Assembly: GCF_003952425.1 (NCBI RefSeq)
Contig: NZ_CP034449.1
Location: 4,886,001 to 4,950,000 of the forward strand
Reading direction: 5' to 3'
Source: Mesorhizobium sp. M2A.F.Ca.ET.046.03.2.1
GTDB lineage: Bacteria > Pseudomonadota > Alphaproteobacteria > Rhizobiales > Rhizobiaceae
DNA: 64,000 nt
In this document: positions 35,793-45,054 of the stretch, in pieces
Position numbering within the stretch: the first letter of the stretch is position 1
Layout of the letters: the number at the start of each line of letters is the position of its first letter
The notes under the pieces: generated by a model
Told to the model about the DNA's origin: nothing
Database searches by the model: none
What the model saw: only the letters and a program-made list of their open reading frames with translations
Translations under genes and position numbers: made by a program

Positions 35793-36461
35793 TCAAAACA
35801 CCAGCCGGTAGCCGAGGAACCGCTTGGAATCGATCGGGTCGTGGCCGAGCTTCTCACGCAGCTTCTTGCGTAGCTTCGAGATGTGGCTCTCCACCACATT
35901 CTCCTCGACCTCTTCGTCGAAGATGCCGTAGATGGCGTTGAAGACCTGCGTCTTGGTCACGCGCCGGCCGCGGTTGCTGGCCAGATATTCCAGGATGCGC
36001 CGCTCGCGCCGCGGCAGCGGCAGCGGCTCGCCGTCGATCTCCGGATCGCGGCCGTCCATGAAGATGCGCATCGAGCCGACTTCGGTGTAGGCGGCCTCTT
36101 CGGAGCCGCGGCGGCGAATGGCGGTGATGCGGGCGAGAATCTCGCGGATATGGACAGGCTTGCGGACGACATCGTCGACGCCGCTCTCGAACAGGCGCAG
36201 CGTATGTTCGAGCGAGTGATGTTCGCTGAGCGCGATCACCGGTGCGCCGGTCCGGTCGCGGATCTGGCGCGCCGATATTGCGCCCTCGCGGCAGTCGCCG
36301 ATGAGAAAGGCCCTGACGGATCTGAGATCGGTGTCGGCGGCGGAGTTCACCCATTCGCCGAATTCGCCTGGCGCGAAACCGGCCGTGGCCACGCCCTCGC
36401 GATCGAAAAGTGAAGAGTAGCCCTCTGTCACGAGCTCCCGCTCGTCAACGATCACGATCAT
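35793..36461 (-). CDS. ftcR: Flagellar transcriptional regulator FtcR/Rem, OmpR-like
   Basis: This 222-residue orphan regulator has a receiver-like N-terminal domain (1 to 118) and a winged-helix DNA-binding domain (about 130 to 222; [20 protein letters not shown], then [19 protein letters not shown]). It corresponds to Rem of Sinorhizobium and FtcR of Brucella, which activate late flagellar genes. The receiver lacks the usual acidic cluster and phospho-Asp loop (the position reads [12 protein letters not shown]), so phosphorylation is doubtful. It is probably controlled by VisN/VisR and lies upstream of flgE. Confidence 0.9.
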   Translation of the reverse strand: MIVIVDERELVTEGYSSLFDREGVATAGFAPGEFGEWVNSAADTDLRSVRAFLIGDCREGAISARQIRDRTGAPVIALSEHHSLEHTLRLFESGVDDVVRKPVHIREILARITAIRRRGSEEAAYTEVGSMRIFMDGRDPEIDGEPLPLPRRERRILEYLASNRGRRVTKTQVFNAIYGIFDEEVEENVVESHISKLRKKLREKLGHDPIDSKRFLGYRLVF

Positions 36462-36683
36462 CGGCCCGCCCTCCGAATCAATTCATTTGCCCCGTGGGGA
36501 AAGGGGTAGCCGGGTCGGCGAATCCTGAAAAACCATCATTTCTTGTAGCTATTTTCTTGGGAGTTTTTTTGGGAGCCGTAATAAAAGCGATTGTGCAAGT
36601 GTATTCGCGCCGGCTGTTGCGGGATGAATATTGGCGCTGGCGGACATGCTGGCGACGGCCGACCGGCATTCAGGGATATGCAA

Positions 36684-37274
36684 CTATTGATTGCAAAATG
36701 TGCTGGCATTCGGCGTCCATTTGCCGAAGCCGGTGGCGACCATGTTGGCGATGACGCGGCAGACATAGACCTTCTGAGCCGGGTCGTTGTCGGGGCCGGC
36801 ATGGTAGCGGGCGACGGCCAGCGACCAGGTCATGTGCCGTGCGTGCAGGGCGGCCAGGAAGCGTGCGGCATAGTCGACGTTCTGATGCGGGTCGAGCATG
36901 TCCTCGACGCTGCGGAAATGGTCGCCGTGATAGTGCTGGTTGATCTGCATGCAGCCGAGGTCGATCAATGTCTTGCCTTCGCGGCGGGCATTCTCGAAGG
37001 TGACGAGAGCTTCATCACGGCTGCGCGGGAACACAGCTTTTCCCTCTATATTCAAGGCATTAGGTTGAAGGCTGCCTTTCTTTCCGGTCTCTGTCAGGCC
37101 GACCGCATAGAGAATGCCGGCCGGCACGCCATAGCGATCCGCGGCGCGCAGGATCTCCGGCTCGCAGGGATTTGTGGCGGCGCTCGCGCCACCGGCCGCC
37201 AGGCTAGATATACATATCGTCGCCAGCGCCCTCGCGAAGAGGCGAAGCCGGGCGAGCAAATTCCTGTGCGCCAT
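36684..37274 (-). CDS. Lytic transglycosylase (SLT domain) of the flagellar locus
   Basis: This exported 196-residue protein has a signal peptide (residues about 10 to 32) and an SLT domain. The catalytic Glu is in G-L-T-E-T-G, followed by LGCMQINQHYHGDHF and VARYHAGPDND. It would cleave peptidoglycan to let the rod pass. FlgJ here lacks its own hydrolase domain, so this enzyme is the likely partner, as SltF is in Rhodobacter. The start at 37274 lies inside the 3' end of fliK, an overlap of about 70 bases. Confidence 0.87.
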   Translation of the reverse strand: MAHRNLLARLRLFARALATICISSLAAGGASAATNPCEPEILRAADRYGVPAGILYAVGLTETGKKGSLQPNALNIEGKAVFPRSRDEALVTFENARREGKTLIDLGCMQINQHYHGDHFRSVEDMLDPHQNVDYAARFLAALHARHMTWSLAVARYHAGPDNDPAQKVYVCRVIANMVATGFGKWTPNASTFCNQ

Positions 37275-38562
37275 TGCTGTCGTTCCTTCCCGGTTGCCGG
37301 CCGCCGCCCGCGCCGTTGCCACCCGAGTTCCCGGGCTGGAACGAAGGCTGGTCGCGACCTGTCGACATCGGCATGGCGCTGTTGGCGTCCGTGCGGCTCG
37401 CCGCATGCGCTGCTATCGAAGGTTGCAGGATGGTGACCTTGTCGACGTCGAAGCCGAGGCTGCGCATCGACTTGACGATGGCATCGCTGTCGGTGGTGAG
37501 ACGGCGATATGCCTCGTGCGTCTCCGGCTTCATCTCAATCGAAAGTTGCTCGCCCGATAGCCGCAGGCTGGCGGTGACCACCCCGAGCTCCGCAGGGTGG
37601 AGCTCGATCTTGAGCACGTGTGTCGGAACGGCAACAGAATTGGTCGTCTGGGAGCCTGCCGAGGCGCTTGCGAAAGCCTGCTGAACGCCGTTGTCCGAGG
37701 CAAGCACCTCAACCAGCGCCGACGCCGTCTGGCCGATCGGGTTTTGCGCCGGCGCCGGGAAGCTCTGCTGGCTGACGACTTCCATGCGTGTGGCGGAAGA
37801 AGGCGGCTTGATCGGTGTCTGCGGCGCGGCCGGCTGCGATTGTTGTGATGCCTTGGAGGCGGAAGCCGGTCGCCAGCCCTGCGGCGGCACAGGGCTGTCG
37901 GCCTGCGGCTCACTCCCTTGCGTCGGCAAGATTCCGGTTTCGCTGCGGCCGGGCATGTCGAGAGCCATATCCGCCGTCACCGGCTTCTGCCCGAAGTCGG
38001 GCCCGGATGCTTCAGCGGCCGTCGAACGGGCGGATCGCGACTGCGGCTCGGCGGAACTGCCGACCGGCGCGCGCTTGCCAATGCGCAGTTGCAGCTTCAG
38101 TGCCTCGTGCTCGCCGGCGCCCTCTCCATCGGCAGCCGAACCGTTCCCGCCCGCGCCCGACGATTGCGCGAAGTGCTTCATGTCGCTCAACGCCATCAGC
38201 AACGGCAAGCGGTCCTGCAGCGGCACGGAATCGTTGGCTTGGGCCGTGGCATCCTTGTCGGTCGTCGGCTTCGCCTCATCGGCCCGGGCGGCCGCGGCCC
38301 TCGTGGACTTTCCCGCGGCTTTCTGCGAGCCGGTTTTCCCTTGCGGATCCTGGTCAGGCTCCTGCTTGCCGTTGTCGGCCGCCGAGCGCTTTGCCAGATG
38401 AGCGCCCGGCAATACGGTCGCGTGCTTGTCCTGCGGCCGATCGGGCTTTTCCGTCTCGCGCACCATCTCGCCGAAACTCTGATCCTTGTCCTTGTCGCCG
38501 GCGGCGTGCTGCCGGGGCTGGGCCGAAGCGAAGCCCGGCAGGGTCTGGTTGACGCTGGTCAT
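37204..38562 (-). CDS. fliK: Hook-length control protein FliK
   Basis: FliK (452 residues; formerly called MotD in Sinorhizobium) measures the hook and switches export to filament substrates. The C-terminal globular domain is at about residues 325 to 400 (LKIELHPAELGVVTASLRLSGEQLSIEMKPE). The first 300 residues are disordered, rich in Ala, Gln, Lys and Pro, as in other FliK proteins. It overlaps motC by 4 bases, and its 3' end overlaps the transglycosylase start. Confidence 0.9.
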   Translation of the reverse strand: MTSVNQTLPGFASAQPRQHAAGDKDKDQSFGEMVRETEKPDRPQDKHATVLPGAHLAKRSAADNGKQEPDQDPQGKTGSQKAAGKSTRAAAARADEAKPTTDKDATAQANDSVPLQDRLPLLMALSDMKHFAQSSGAGGNGSAADGEGAGEHEALKLQLRIGKRAPVGSSAEPQSRSARSTAAEASGPDFGQKPVTADMALDMPGRSETGILPTQGSEPQADSPVPPQGWRPASASKASQQSQPAAPQTPIKPPSSATRMEVVSQQSFPAPAQNPIGQTASALVEVLASDNGVQQAFASASAGSQTTNSVAVPTHVLKIELHPAELGVVTASLRLSGEQLSIEMKPETHEAYRRLTTDSDAIVKSMRSLGFDVDKVTILQPSIAAHAASRTDANSAMPMSTGRDQPSFQPGNSGGNGAGGGRQPGRNDSNGAQEFARPASPLREGAGDDMYI

Positions 38563-39998
38563 TTGGGGGCTGCTCCGAGGAGTTGGTCGATCTGGTCGAG
38601 CTGCCGGCGCGTGCTGGCCACCGCGGCGTCGATGGGGTCTTCCGCCTTCGAGGCCGTCGGTGCGGAGGCCTGGACCACTGGCGCGGCGTCAGCTTGCATG
38701 GGAGCGGCGGCCGGCGTTTCATCCGCTGTTCGCGCCAGTGGCTCGGCAGACGGCGGCGAAGCCGCGGGCCGAGTGTCCTTCGCCGGATCGCCCGACGCGA
38801 CCGGCGGATCGCTTGACGCGACCGCTGGCTGGTCGGGCATCGCTCCTTCCACCGGCGGCAGGTCCGCATTGGCCGGATTGGTCGAGGCCTCGGCCGCCGC
38901 CTTCGCCTCGTCTCCCTTTGCTGCGGCCGGCGCGGCTTCCACCTTGGCGGGGGTCTTTACCGGCGCCACCACTTCGCCCGCCACGGCCTGCGCGGCATCA
39001 AGCAGGTCCCGGTCGTTTTGCGAAAGCTTGCCGCGGTCGATCTTGCCGAGCTTGGCACGCACTTCATCGACGCTGGCCGATGTCATGGTGGAAAGGCTCG
39101 AATAGAGTTGGCTGCGCGGGTCGTCCTGGCTGCCGCCGCCGTTGCGGCCCAGTTCCGCCTTGGCCGCGGCAAAAGCCGAGAGCTCCGTCATCCCGTCGAT
39201 GGCGGCGTGGCGCGCGATGCGCAGGTAGATCACCTTCTCGCGCTCGGGATCCATCATCGAGGTGATGTCGGCGATCTTGTCCTGGCTGATCGCCATATGC
39301 AGCGTGATGACGCCGGAAACGAAGGCATCGGCGAACTGGCTGGCGTAGGGCGAGTAGAGATAGGACGCGACATATTGCGTCGACGCCAGCGCGAAACGGG
39401 CGGCGTCGCCTTGCGCGGCCGCGATGCCCACGGAGCGGCGAAGCGCCGCTTCCTCGACCAGCGTGCCGGGGCTGAGCAGGCGCGCCTCGTCCAGCAGGGC
39501 GAGCGCCTGGGCAGGGTCATCGGCCGCAAGCAGCGAACCCTTGACCAGCGCCAGAAAGGCGCCGATGTCCGGAGGCACGCTCATCGGATCGATCGGCTTC
39601 AGCATTTCGATCGCATTGGCCGGCCGCCCATTCAGATAGGCGACGACGCCTTTGGCGATGGCGAGGCTTTGCGGGTCGGTCATCGCGCGCGAAGCCGCCG
39701 CCGCGACCGTCACCGGATTGCCGCCGCTCATGCCGTAGACCAGCAAGGCGCGGAAATTCTTCGGCTCCTTGAAGTCCTCGGCATTGGCATCGCGCATCCG
39801 GGCGTCGATCATTTCGAGGAGCTTCGCCTGCATCGGCAGCGCGGCATGATCACCGCCGGCAATGCGGTCCTGGATCAGCTGCAGCGAACGCACCAGCTGA
39901 TAAGGCTGTAGCACGTCCTGCGCGAAGGCCGCCGATGGCGACCCCGCCGCAAGCAATAGCAGCGCGATCGCGCCGCCGATGATGCTTCTGGCCTTCAT
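38559..39998 (-). CDS. motC: Periplasmic motor protein MotC
   Basis: MotC (479 residues) is a periplasmic protein known in Sinorhizobium that controls motor speed with the MotB periplasmic domain. A signal peptide covers residues 1 to 26 (IALLLLAAGSPSAAFA). A helical domain runs to about residue 340 and a disordered Ala, Pro and Glu-rich tail follows. It overlaps motB and fliK by 4 bases each, and its chaperone MotE is at 48353. Confidence 0.92.
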   Translation of the reverse strand: MKARSIIGGAIALLLLAAGSPSAAFAQDVLQPYQLVRSLQLIQDRIAGGDHAALPMQAKLLEMIDARMRDANAEDFKEPKNFRALLVYGMSGGNPVTVAAAASRAMTDPQSLAIAKGVVAYLNGRPANAIEMLKPIDPMSVPPDIGAFLALVKGSLLAADDPAQALALLDEARLLSPGTLVEEAALRRSVGIAAAQGDAARFALASTQYVASYLYSPYASQFADAFVSGVITLHMAISQDKIADITSMMDPEREKVIYLRIARHAAIDGMTELSAFAAAKAELGRNGGGSQDDPRSQLYSSLSTMTSASVDEVRAKLGKIDRGKLSQNDRDLLDAAQAVAGEVVAPVKTPAKVEAAPAAAKGDEAKAAAEASTNPANADLPPVEGAMPDQPAVASSDPPVASGDPAKDTRPAASPPSAEPLARTADETPAAAPMQADAAPVVQASAPTASKAEDPIDAAVASTRRQLDQIDQLLGAAPK

Positions 39999-41413
39999 CC
40001 GCCGGCCGTCATCAGGATTTCGATTCGCCGGTTCGTGGCCGCCATCGGATCGGACGCGATCTTGGGCTGCCGGTCGGCGAAGCCCGAGACCTCGGTGATG
40101 CGGCTTTCGTCTACGCCGCCGCGCACCAGCATGTAGTAGGCCGCATGGGCACGCGCGGTGGACAGCCGCCAGTTGTCGTAGGTGTCGCTGCGGAACGGCC
40201 GCGCGTCCGTGTGGCCGCTGATGGTGATGGTGCCCTTCTTCTCGTTGATGATGTGGCCGATCTTTTCCATCGCCAGCACCAGCTCGCGGCGCGGCATGGC
40301 CGAGCCGATCTCAAACATGCCGAAATCGAGCTGATCGGTGATCGAAATGACCACCCCCTTGTCGGTGGCCTCGACCGAGACGCCGTCGGCGAGCTTTTCG
40401 CCCGGCAGGAATGCCTTGGCGAGTTCCTTCTTGATGTCCGCGGCCTGCTGGAGGGCGGCTTTGCTCGGCGCCTTGTCGCCCTTGTCGGCGCCTTGCTCTT
40501 GTTCGGCCTTTTCCGCCTTCGCCGCTTCGGCTTTGGTGTCGCCGGCCGCGGCCTCGCGCTTGTCGGCTTCGAGTTTCCCGCCCTGTGCCTTGTCAGTCTT
40601 GTTACCTTCACCCGACGGCTTTTCGGCCTCGCCCTGCGCGGCCTTCTGACCGCTCTTGGCCTCGGTCTTTTCCGAAGTTGCCAGCGGCTCCAGCGGCGCG
40701 GCCGTCATCGGGGGAGCCGCCGGAGCGGCCTTTGCCTTCGGCACCGCGACCGTTGCGACCTTCTCGCCAGGCTTGGCGGGATCGCCATCGATCTTGGCGC
40801 GTTCGGCGGTGGCCTCGGCGCCAGGCGCCGCCACCTGCTGCGACCAGAAATCAGGCGCGAAGGGGTCGCGATAGGATTCGCCGCCGGAAGCGCCGGTCGC
40901 CGGGCCGGCCGTCTGGGCGCCGCCTTCGCCCTTGGCGCTGACATTCTGTAGCACCCCCGTATCAGCGGCGATCTCCGCCAGCACCGCATAGGGATCGGCA
41001 AACAGCTTTTCATCGGACAGCTGGGCATCCTGCGCGCCGTCCTTGGTCTGCCGGCGTTCGGACGAGCCGGCGCCGCCTTTGCCGTCCTCGCCCGCCTTGG
41101 TCGCGCCCTGCTGCGGATTGTCCGCGGTCAAACCGACCTTGCTCGGGCCGTCGCCGAGATCCTCGAGGCCCTTGCGGCTGGAATTGCGGTCGATCAGCTC
41201 GACCGGATTGAAATAGCTGGCGACGGCTGCCTTGGTCTGCTCGTTGGCGGCGTTGATCAGCCACATGACGAGGAAGAAGCACATCATCGCCGTCATGAAG
41301 TCGGCGAAGGCGATCTTCCACACGCCACCATGGTGATCATCGTCATGACCGTCGTGATTGCGCTTGACGATGATGATCTCGTGCCGGGGCTCGGCATGGT
41401 CGATGGCGCTCAT
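39995..41413 (-). CDS. motB: Stator protein MotB
   Basis: MotB (472 residues) anchors the stator to peptidoglycan and carries the proton-binding Asp in FADFMTAMMCFFLVMWL (residue about 38). The OmpA-like domain near the C-terminus has ITISGHTDARPF and LSTARAHAAYYML. Between them lies a very long Lys, Ala and Glu-rich linker of about 240 residues, so the protein is much longer than E. coli MotB. It overlaps the upstream FliH-like gene and motC by 4 bases each. The partner motA is at 56938. Confidence 0.94.
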   Translation of the reverse strand: MSAIDHAEPRHEIIIVKRNHDGHDDDHHGGVWKIAFADFMTAMMCFFLVMWLINAANEQTKAAVASYFNPVELIDRNSSRKGLEDLGDGPSKVGLTADNPQQGATKAGEDGKGGAGSSERRQTKDGAQDAQLSDEKLFADPYAVLAEIAADTGVLQNVSAKGEGGAQTAGPATGASGGESYRDPFAPDFWSQQVAAPGAEATAERAKIDGDPAKPGEKVATVAVPKAKAAPAAPPMTAAPLEPLATSEKTEAKSGQKAAQGEAEKPSGEGNKTDKAQGGKLEADKREAAAGDTKAEAAKAEKAEQEQGADKGDKAPSKAALQQAADIKKELAKAFLPGEKLADGVSVEATDKGVVISITDQLDFGMFEIGSAMPRRELVLAMEKIGHIINEKKGTITISGHTDARPFRSDTYDNWRLSTARAHAAYYMLVRGGVDESRITEVSGFADRQPKIASDPMAATNRRIEILMTAGG

Positions 41414-42045
41414 GACAGAACCTCGGACAAGGACGCGGACCACTCGGCGATACGCGTCTCGAACACCGTTTCGTCGATGCTGACGGTCAGGTCGAAGCCC
41501 GGCGCCTCGGTGAAGTCGAGATTGGCCGCGCGGGACCCAAGCGCCGCCTTCAGGGGCTCGAACAGCGAGAGGGGTCCCCGAATACCGATGCGGACGGCCT
41601 CGTTGTCGGCGACCGCGGCGGCGATGGCGCGTGAAAGAGCCTGCAGCGAACGTTCCTGCAGGTCGTCGCTGAGAAGGCCGCCGATGATGCGGGCAACAGT
41701 CGCGCCGGCAAGCTCGGCAACGCGCTGCTCCATGGCGTCGATGCGCGTGGCGACAGCGGCGCCGAGGTCGCCGCCGAAGCTTTCAAGAAAGGCTCTCGCG
41801 GCATCGTCGCTGGCCTGGCGCTCGGCGTCGAGCGCGGCCTGATGGGCGAGCGCAAGCCGTGCCTCGAGCGTGGCCTCCGCATCGGCCACCGCCTCGGCGA
41901 TCAGCGCGCCGATGTCGGCCTGTGGCGCGTGCGGCGCCGGCGCGGCCGGCATATGCGCGGCTTCGCGCGGGGTCGCCGCCTGGCTGGCGTGCGGGGTCCG
42001 CGAGCCGAAATCGGGCAGGAGATCGAAGAGGGCCGCCGAGACCAT
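41410..42045 (-). CDS. FliH-like export ATPase regulator candidate
   Basis: This 211-residue protein starts three bases upstream of the FliF stop region and ends in a 4-base overlap with motB. It has a Pro, Ala and His-rich N-terminus, a long central coiled coil (IGALIAEAVADAEATLEARLALAHQAALDAERQ), and a compact C-terminal alpha/beta part (VRIGIRGPLSLFEPLKAAL...DLTVSIDETVFETRIAEWSASL). This is the FliH/YscL layout, and canonical fliH is otherwise missing. The final DETVFETRIAEW resembles FliH C-termini. The call is structural. Confidence 0.65.
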   Translation of the reverse strand: MVSAALFDLLPDFGSRTPHASQAATPREAAHMPAAPAPHAPQADIGALIAEAVADAEATLEARLALAHQAALDAERQASDDAARAFLESFGGDLGAAVATRIDAMEQRVAELAGATVARIIGGLLSDDLQERSLQALSRAIAAAVADNEAVRIGIRGPLSLFEPLKAALGSRAANLDFTEAPGFDLTVSIDETVFETRIAEWSASLSEVLS

Positions 42046-42048
42046 GGC

Positions 42049-43701
42049 CTAACCCACGGCTTCCGGCGCGGCAGCCCATTTGCGCAGAATCTGGGCGGTG
42101 CGCTCCTCATTGAGGTCGACCATGCGGGCAAGCCGCTCCTGCGGCGCCGGCCGGATCTTCTGGCGCAGATCATCGAGCGGGGTTGCGCCGGCGCGCGCGC
42201 CGGGTAGCGGCGGTGTCTCGGCGGTGATCGCGGCGACCGGCGCGTCGGGCGTCGGCAGCGAGCGTTGCACATCATCGAAGCTTGGGCCGGCAATGGCCGC
42301 GGGCTTTGCCGACGCCGTCAGCGCGGTGGCCATCGGCTTCAGGCCGAAGAAGGCAACCAGGAAAACAACGACAATGAAGGCGCCGGCATTGATGAGCGTG
42401 CCGGTATAGGTACCGATCGAGGCGAGGATGCCCGGCTGTTCGATCGGCTCACCGTCGAGGCCGTTGATGAACTCGACCGCCGACACGTCGATGACGTCGC
42501 CGCGCTTGTCGTCGAAGCCGGTCGCCGAGGCCACCATCTTCTGGATATCGGCGACGCGCTTGGCGATCTGCTCCGGCGTGGCATCCTTGCCGAGGATGGT
42601 CTTCAGCCGATCCTGGTTGACGACGACCGCGATCGACATCTTGTTGACCGTGTAGCCGTTCGAAACGGTCGCGATCTTCTTGGAGTTGATCTCGTAGTTG
42701 GTGATCTCTTCCTTGCGGTCGTTCTGCGAGGAGGACTGAGGCCCCTCGGTGCTGGTCGTTTGCGTCTCGGGCAGGTTCTGCTCGACGCTGGTTGGGGTCG
42801 AGGCCTGCTTCTGGTTGCTGGCCTCGTTGGTCTTGACCGATTGCACCGAACGCTCGACGCGCGAGTTCGGATCGAAGATCGTCTCCTCGGTCTGGCGGCT
42901 GTCGGTGTTGACGTCAGCCTTGACGCTGGCGCGGAAATTGTCGGGGCCGAGATAGGGGGTGAGCGCGCGGCGGATGTTGTCGCCGATCTGCGCCTCGACC
43001 GTCTGCTCGACGCCCAGCGTGCGCGCGGCGCTCGTGTTGGAAGGATCGTCGCCGGCGGCCAGCAGATTGCCGTTGGAATCGAGCACGGTGACCTTGTCGG
43101 CCGAGAGGCCGGGAACCGCCGCCGCAACCAGATGACGGATCGACATGGCGCTTTTCTCGGCATCGTTGCCGGTATAGCGGATGACCACCGAGGCGGAGGG
43201 CTGTTGCTCGTCGCGGCGGAAATTGGCGCGCTCGGACATGACGATATGGACGCGCGCCGCCTTGACGCCGGAGATCGACTGGATCGTGCGCGCGATCTCG
43301 CCTTCCAGCGCGCGCACACGGGTGATCTGCTGCATGAAGGAGGTGAGGCCGAGCGAGCCGACATTGTCGAACAGCTCGTAGCCGGCATTGGCGCTGGTCG
43401 GCAGGCCTTTCTCGGCGAGCAGCATGCGCGCCTGCGCGGTGGTGCCGGCAGGCACCAGCACGGAAGTGCCGTCGGAGCCGACATCAAAGCCGATGCCGGC
43501 ATCGGCCAGCACAAGGCCGATCTGGTTCACGTCGGAACGCTCGAGGCCGACATAGAGCGTCTCATAGGCCGGGCGATTGAGATAGACGGAAGCGATGCCG
43601 ATGACGGCCATGACCAGGGCCGCGATGCCGCCCATGAGCGCCAGACGCCGCACGCCGAAGCTCTTGAAATTCGCGATGATGCTCTGGATCTGTTCCGGCA
43701 C
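42049..43701 (-). CDS. fliF: MS-ring protein FliF
   Basis: FliF (550 residues) builds the MS ring in the inner membrane. It has an N-terminal transmembrane helix (about 20 to 40), the PrgK/YscJ domain (YETLYVGLERSDVNQIGLVLADAGIGF), a second helix (about 445 to 465) and a C-terminal tail ending in RMVDLNEERTAQILRKW, which binds FliG. A GTG start is used at 43701. In Sinorhizobium fliF sits next to visN; here it starts the fliF-fliH-like-motB-motC-fliK series. Confidence 0.94.
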   Translation of the reverse strand: MPEQIQSIIANFKSFGVRRLALMGGIAALVMAVIGIASVYLNRPAYETLYVGLERSDVNQIGLVLADAGIGFDVGSDGTSVLVPAGTTAQARMLLAEKGLPTSANAGYELFDNVGSLGLTSFMQQITRVRALEGEIARTIQSISGVKAARVHIVMSERANFRRDEQQPSASVVIRYTGNDAEKSAMSIRHLVAAAVPGLSADKVTVLDSNGNLLAAGDDPSNTSAARTLGVEQTVEAQIGDNIRRALTPYLGPDNFRASVKADVNTDSRQTEETIFDPNSRVERSVQSVKTNEASNQKQASTPTSVEQNLPETQTTSTEGPQSSSQNDRKEEITNYEINSKKIATVSNGYTVNKMSIAVVVNQDRLKTILGKDATPEQIAKRVADIQKMVASATGFDDKRGDVIDVSAVEFINGLDGEPIEQPGILASIGTYTGTLINAGAFIVVVFLVAFFGLKPMATALTASAKPAAIAGPSFDDVQRSLPTPDAPVAAITAETPPLPGARAGATPLDDLRQKIRPAPQERLARMVDLNEERTAQILRKWAAAPEAVG

Positions 43702-43822
43702 GATTCAACGGCTCCCAGCACGACTGTCCGCCGCAAGACTAGACCGCGAAGCTTGTGCGAGGATGATAGGGCGCGCCGGCAAAGAGCCAGCAAGATGCCG
43801 AACGCGCAACTTCCTTCGAGAA

Positions 43823-43858
43823 ACGAAAAAGGCCGCGTTTCAGACACGGCCTTTTCGT
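43823..43858 (-). terminator. Intrinsic terminator after flagellin 2
   Basis: ACGAAAAAGGCCG and CGGCCTTTTCGT form a stem with one bulged base, 22 bases after the flagellin stop. On the minus strand the second arm ends in a T-run. Confidence 0.75.
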
Positions 43859-43880
43859 CGGTCGAAGGTGAGCAGGCGAC

Positions 43881-44951
43881 TTAGCCGTTCTTGAACAGCT
43901 GCAGGATCGACTGCGAGGAGCTGTTGGCGATCGACAGCGACTGGATGCCGAGCTGCTGCTGGACCTGGAGCGCCTGGAGGCGGGTCGATTCCTTGTTCAT
44001 GTCGGCATCGACGAGCTGGCCGACGCCGCGATCGATGGAATCCATCAGGCTCTGCGTGAAGGTTTTCTGCAGGTCGATCGAGCTCTTGGCGGCGCCGAGC
44101 ACGGTGGCGGCGTCAGTAAGCTGACTCATGACGTTGTCGATCTTGGTGACCATCTGCGTGATGATGTCGTCGGTCACGCCCGTTGCCGTGATGTCGAGAT
44201 TGAAGGCGGAGACGTTGTCGATCTTGACGGGCGTGCCCGTCACCGCGGCTTGGGCGGTGGTGTTGGCGGCGATGTCGGTAGCGCCGCCGGCGATCGCGGT
44301 GGCATAGGCGGCGTCATACGCCGACTGGTCCGCGGCCGTGGAATAGATCGAGGTCTTGCGATCGAGGATGCCCTGGTTCTTGACGGCGGTGGAGAGGCCG
44401 GAATCGAACAGCTTGGTGCTCTCGACGTCGATGTCGATGGTGCCGAGCGAGATCGCGCCGGACGACGAGCGGTTGAAGGAAGAGACGATCTTGGCATCCG
44501 GCTGGACGCCGTCATTGGGAGCCGCCACCTGCGTGGACGTCACCGAAAGATAATTTGAGCCGGAGAAAGTGGCGGCGTCGGCGAAGGATTTCATTTGCGC
44601 CTGCAGCGCGGTGATTTCGGTCTGCGTCTTGGCCTTGTTGGCATCCGACTGGCCGACAGCCGACAGAAGCTTCGTCTTGATCTTGCCGATGGTATCCAGC
44701 ACGTTGTTCATGCCGGTATAGGCGGTGTCGACCTTCGAGGCGCCGAGGCCGAGCGCGTCCTGCACGGTCGACAGCGCCGAATTGTCGGAGCGCATCGTGG
44801 TGGCGATCGACCAGTAGGCGGCGTTGTCGGAGGCCTCGGAGACCCGGTAGCCCGTCGAGATCCGCGCCTGCGTCTGCTCGAGCGACTTGTTGGTGGCGTT
44901 GAGGCTTTGAAGTGCAGTCAACGCCGCGGCGTTCGTCATGATGCTCGCCAA
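43881..44951 (-). CDS. Flagellin 2 (TTG start)
   Basis: This filament protein has 356 residues. The N-terminal helix region (LTALQSLNATNKSLEQTQARISTGYRVSEASDNAAYWSI) and the C-terminal region (MNKESTRLQALQVQQQLGIQSLSIANSSSQSILQLF) are conserved with flagellin 1; the middle is variable. The start is TTG at 44951 (read M-A-S-I-M-T-N) with a strong AGAAGGAG site. CtrA-like sites lie 100 to 140 bases upstream. It is probably the lesser filament subunit. Confidence 0.93.
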   Translation of the reverse strand: MASIMTNAAALTALQSLNATNKSLEQTQARISTGYRVSEASDNAAYWSIATTMRSDNSALSTVQDALGLGASKVDTAYTGMNNVLDTIGKIKTKLLSAVGQSDANKAKTQTEITALQAQMKSFADAATFSGSNYLSVTSTQVAAPNDGVQPDAKIVSSFNRSSSGAISLGTIDIDVESTKLFDSGLSTAVKNQGILDRKTSIYSTAADQSAYDAAYATAIAGGATDIAANTTAQAAVTGTPVKIDNVSAFNLDITATGVTDDIITQMVTKIDNVMSQLTDAATVLGAAKSSIDLQKTFTQSLMDSIDRGVGQLVDADMNKESTRLQALQVQQQLGIQSLSIANSSSQSILQLFKNG

Positions 44952-45054
44952 GAAACTCGCTCCTTCTCAAAAGCCGGCATGCCACGCAGGCCTCGACCTG
45001 CCCATCGGTTGCGATCGTGCCGGTCTGGCCGAGTCGACAACCTGTATCAATTGG

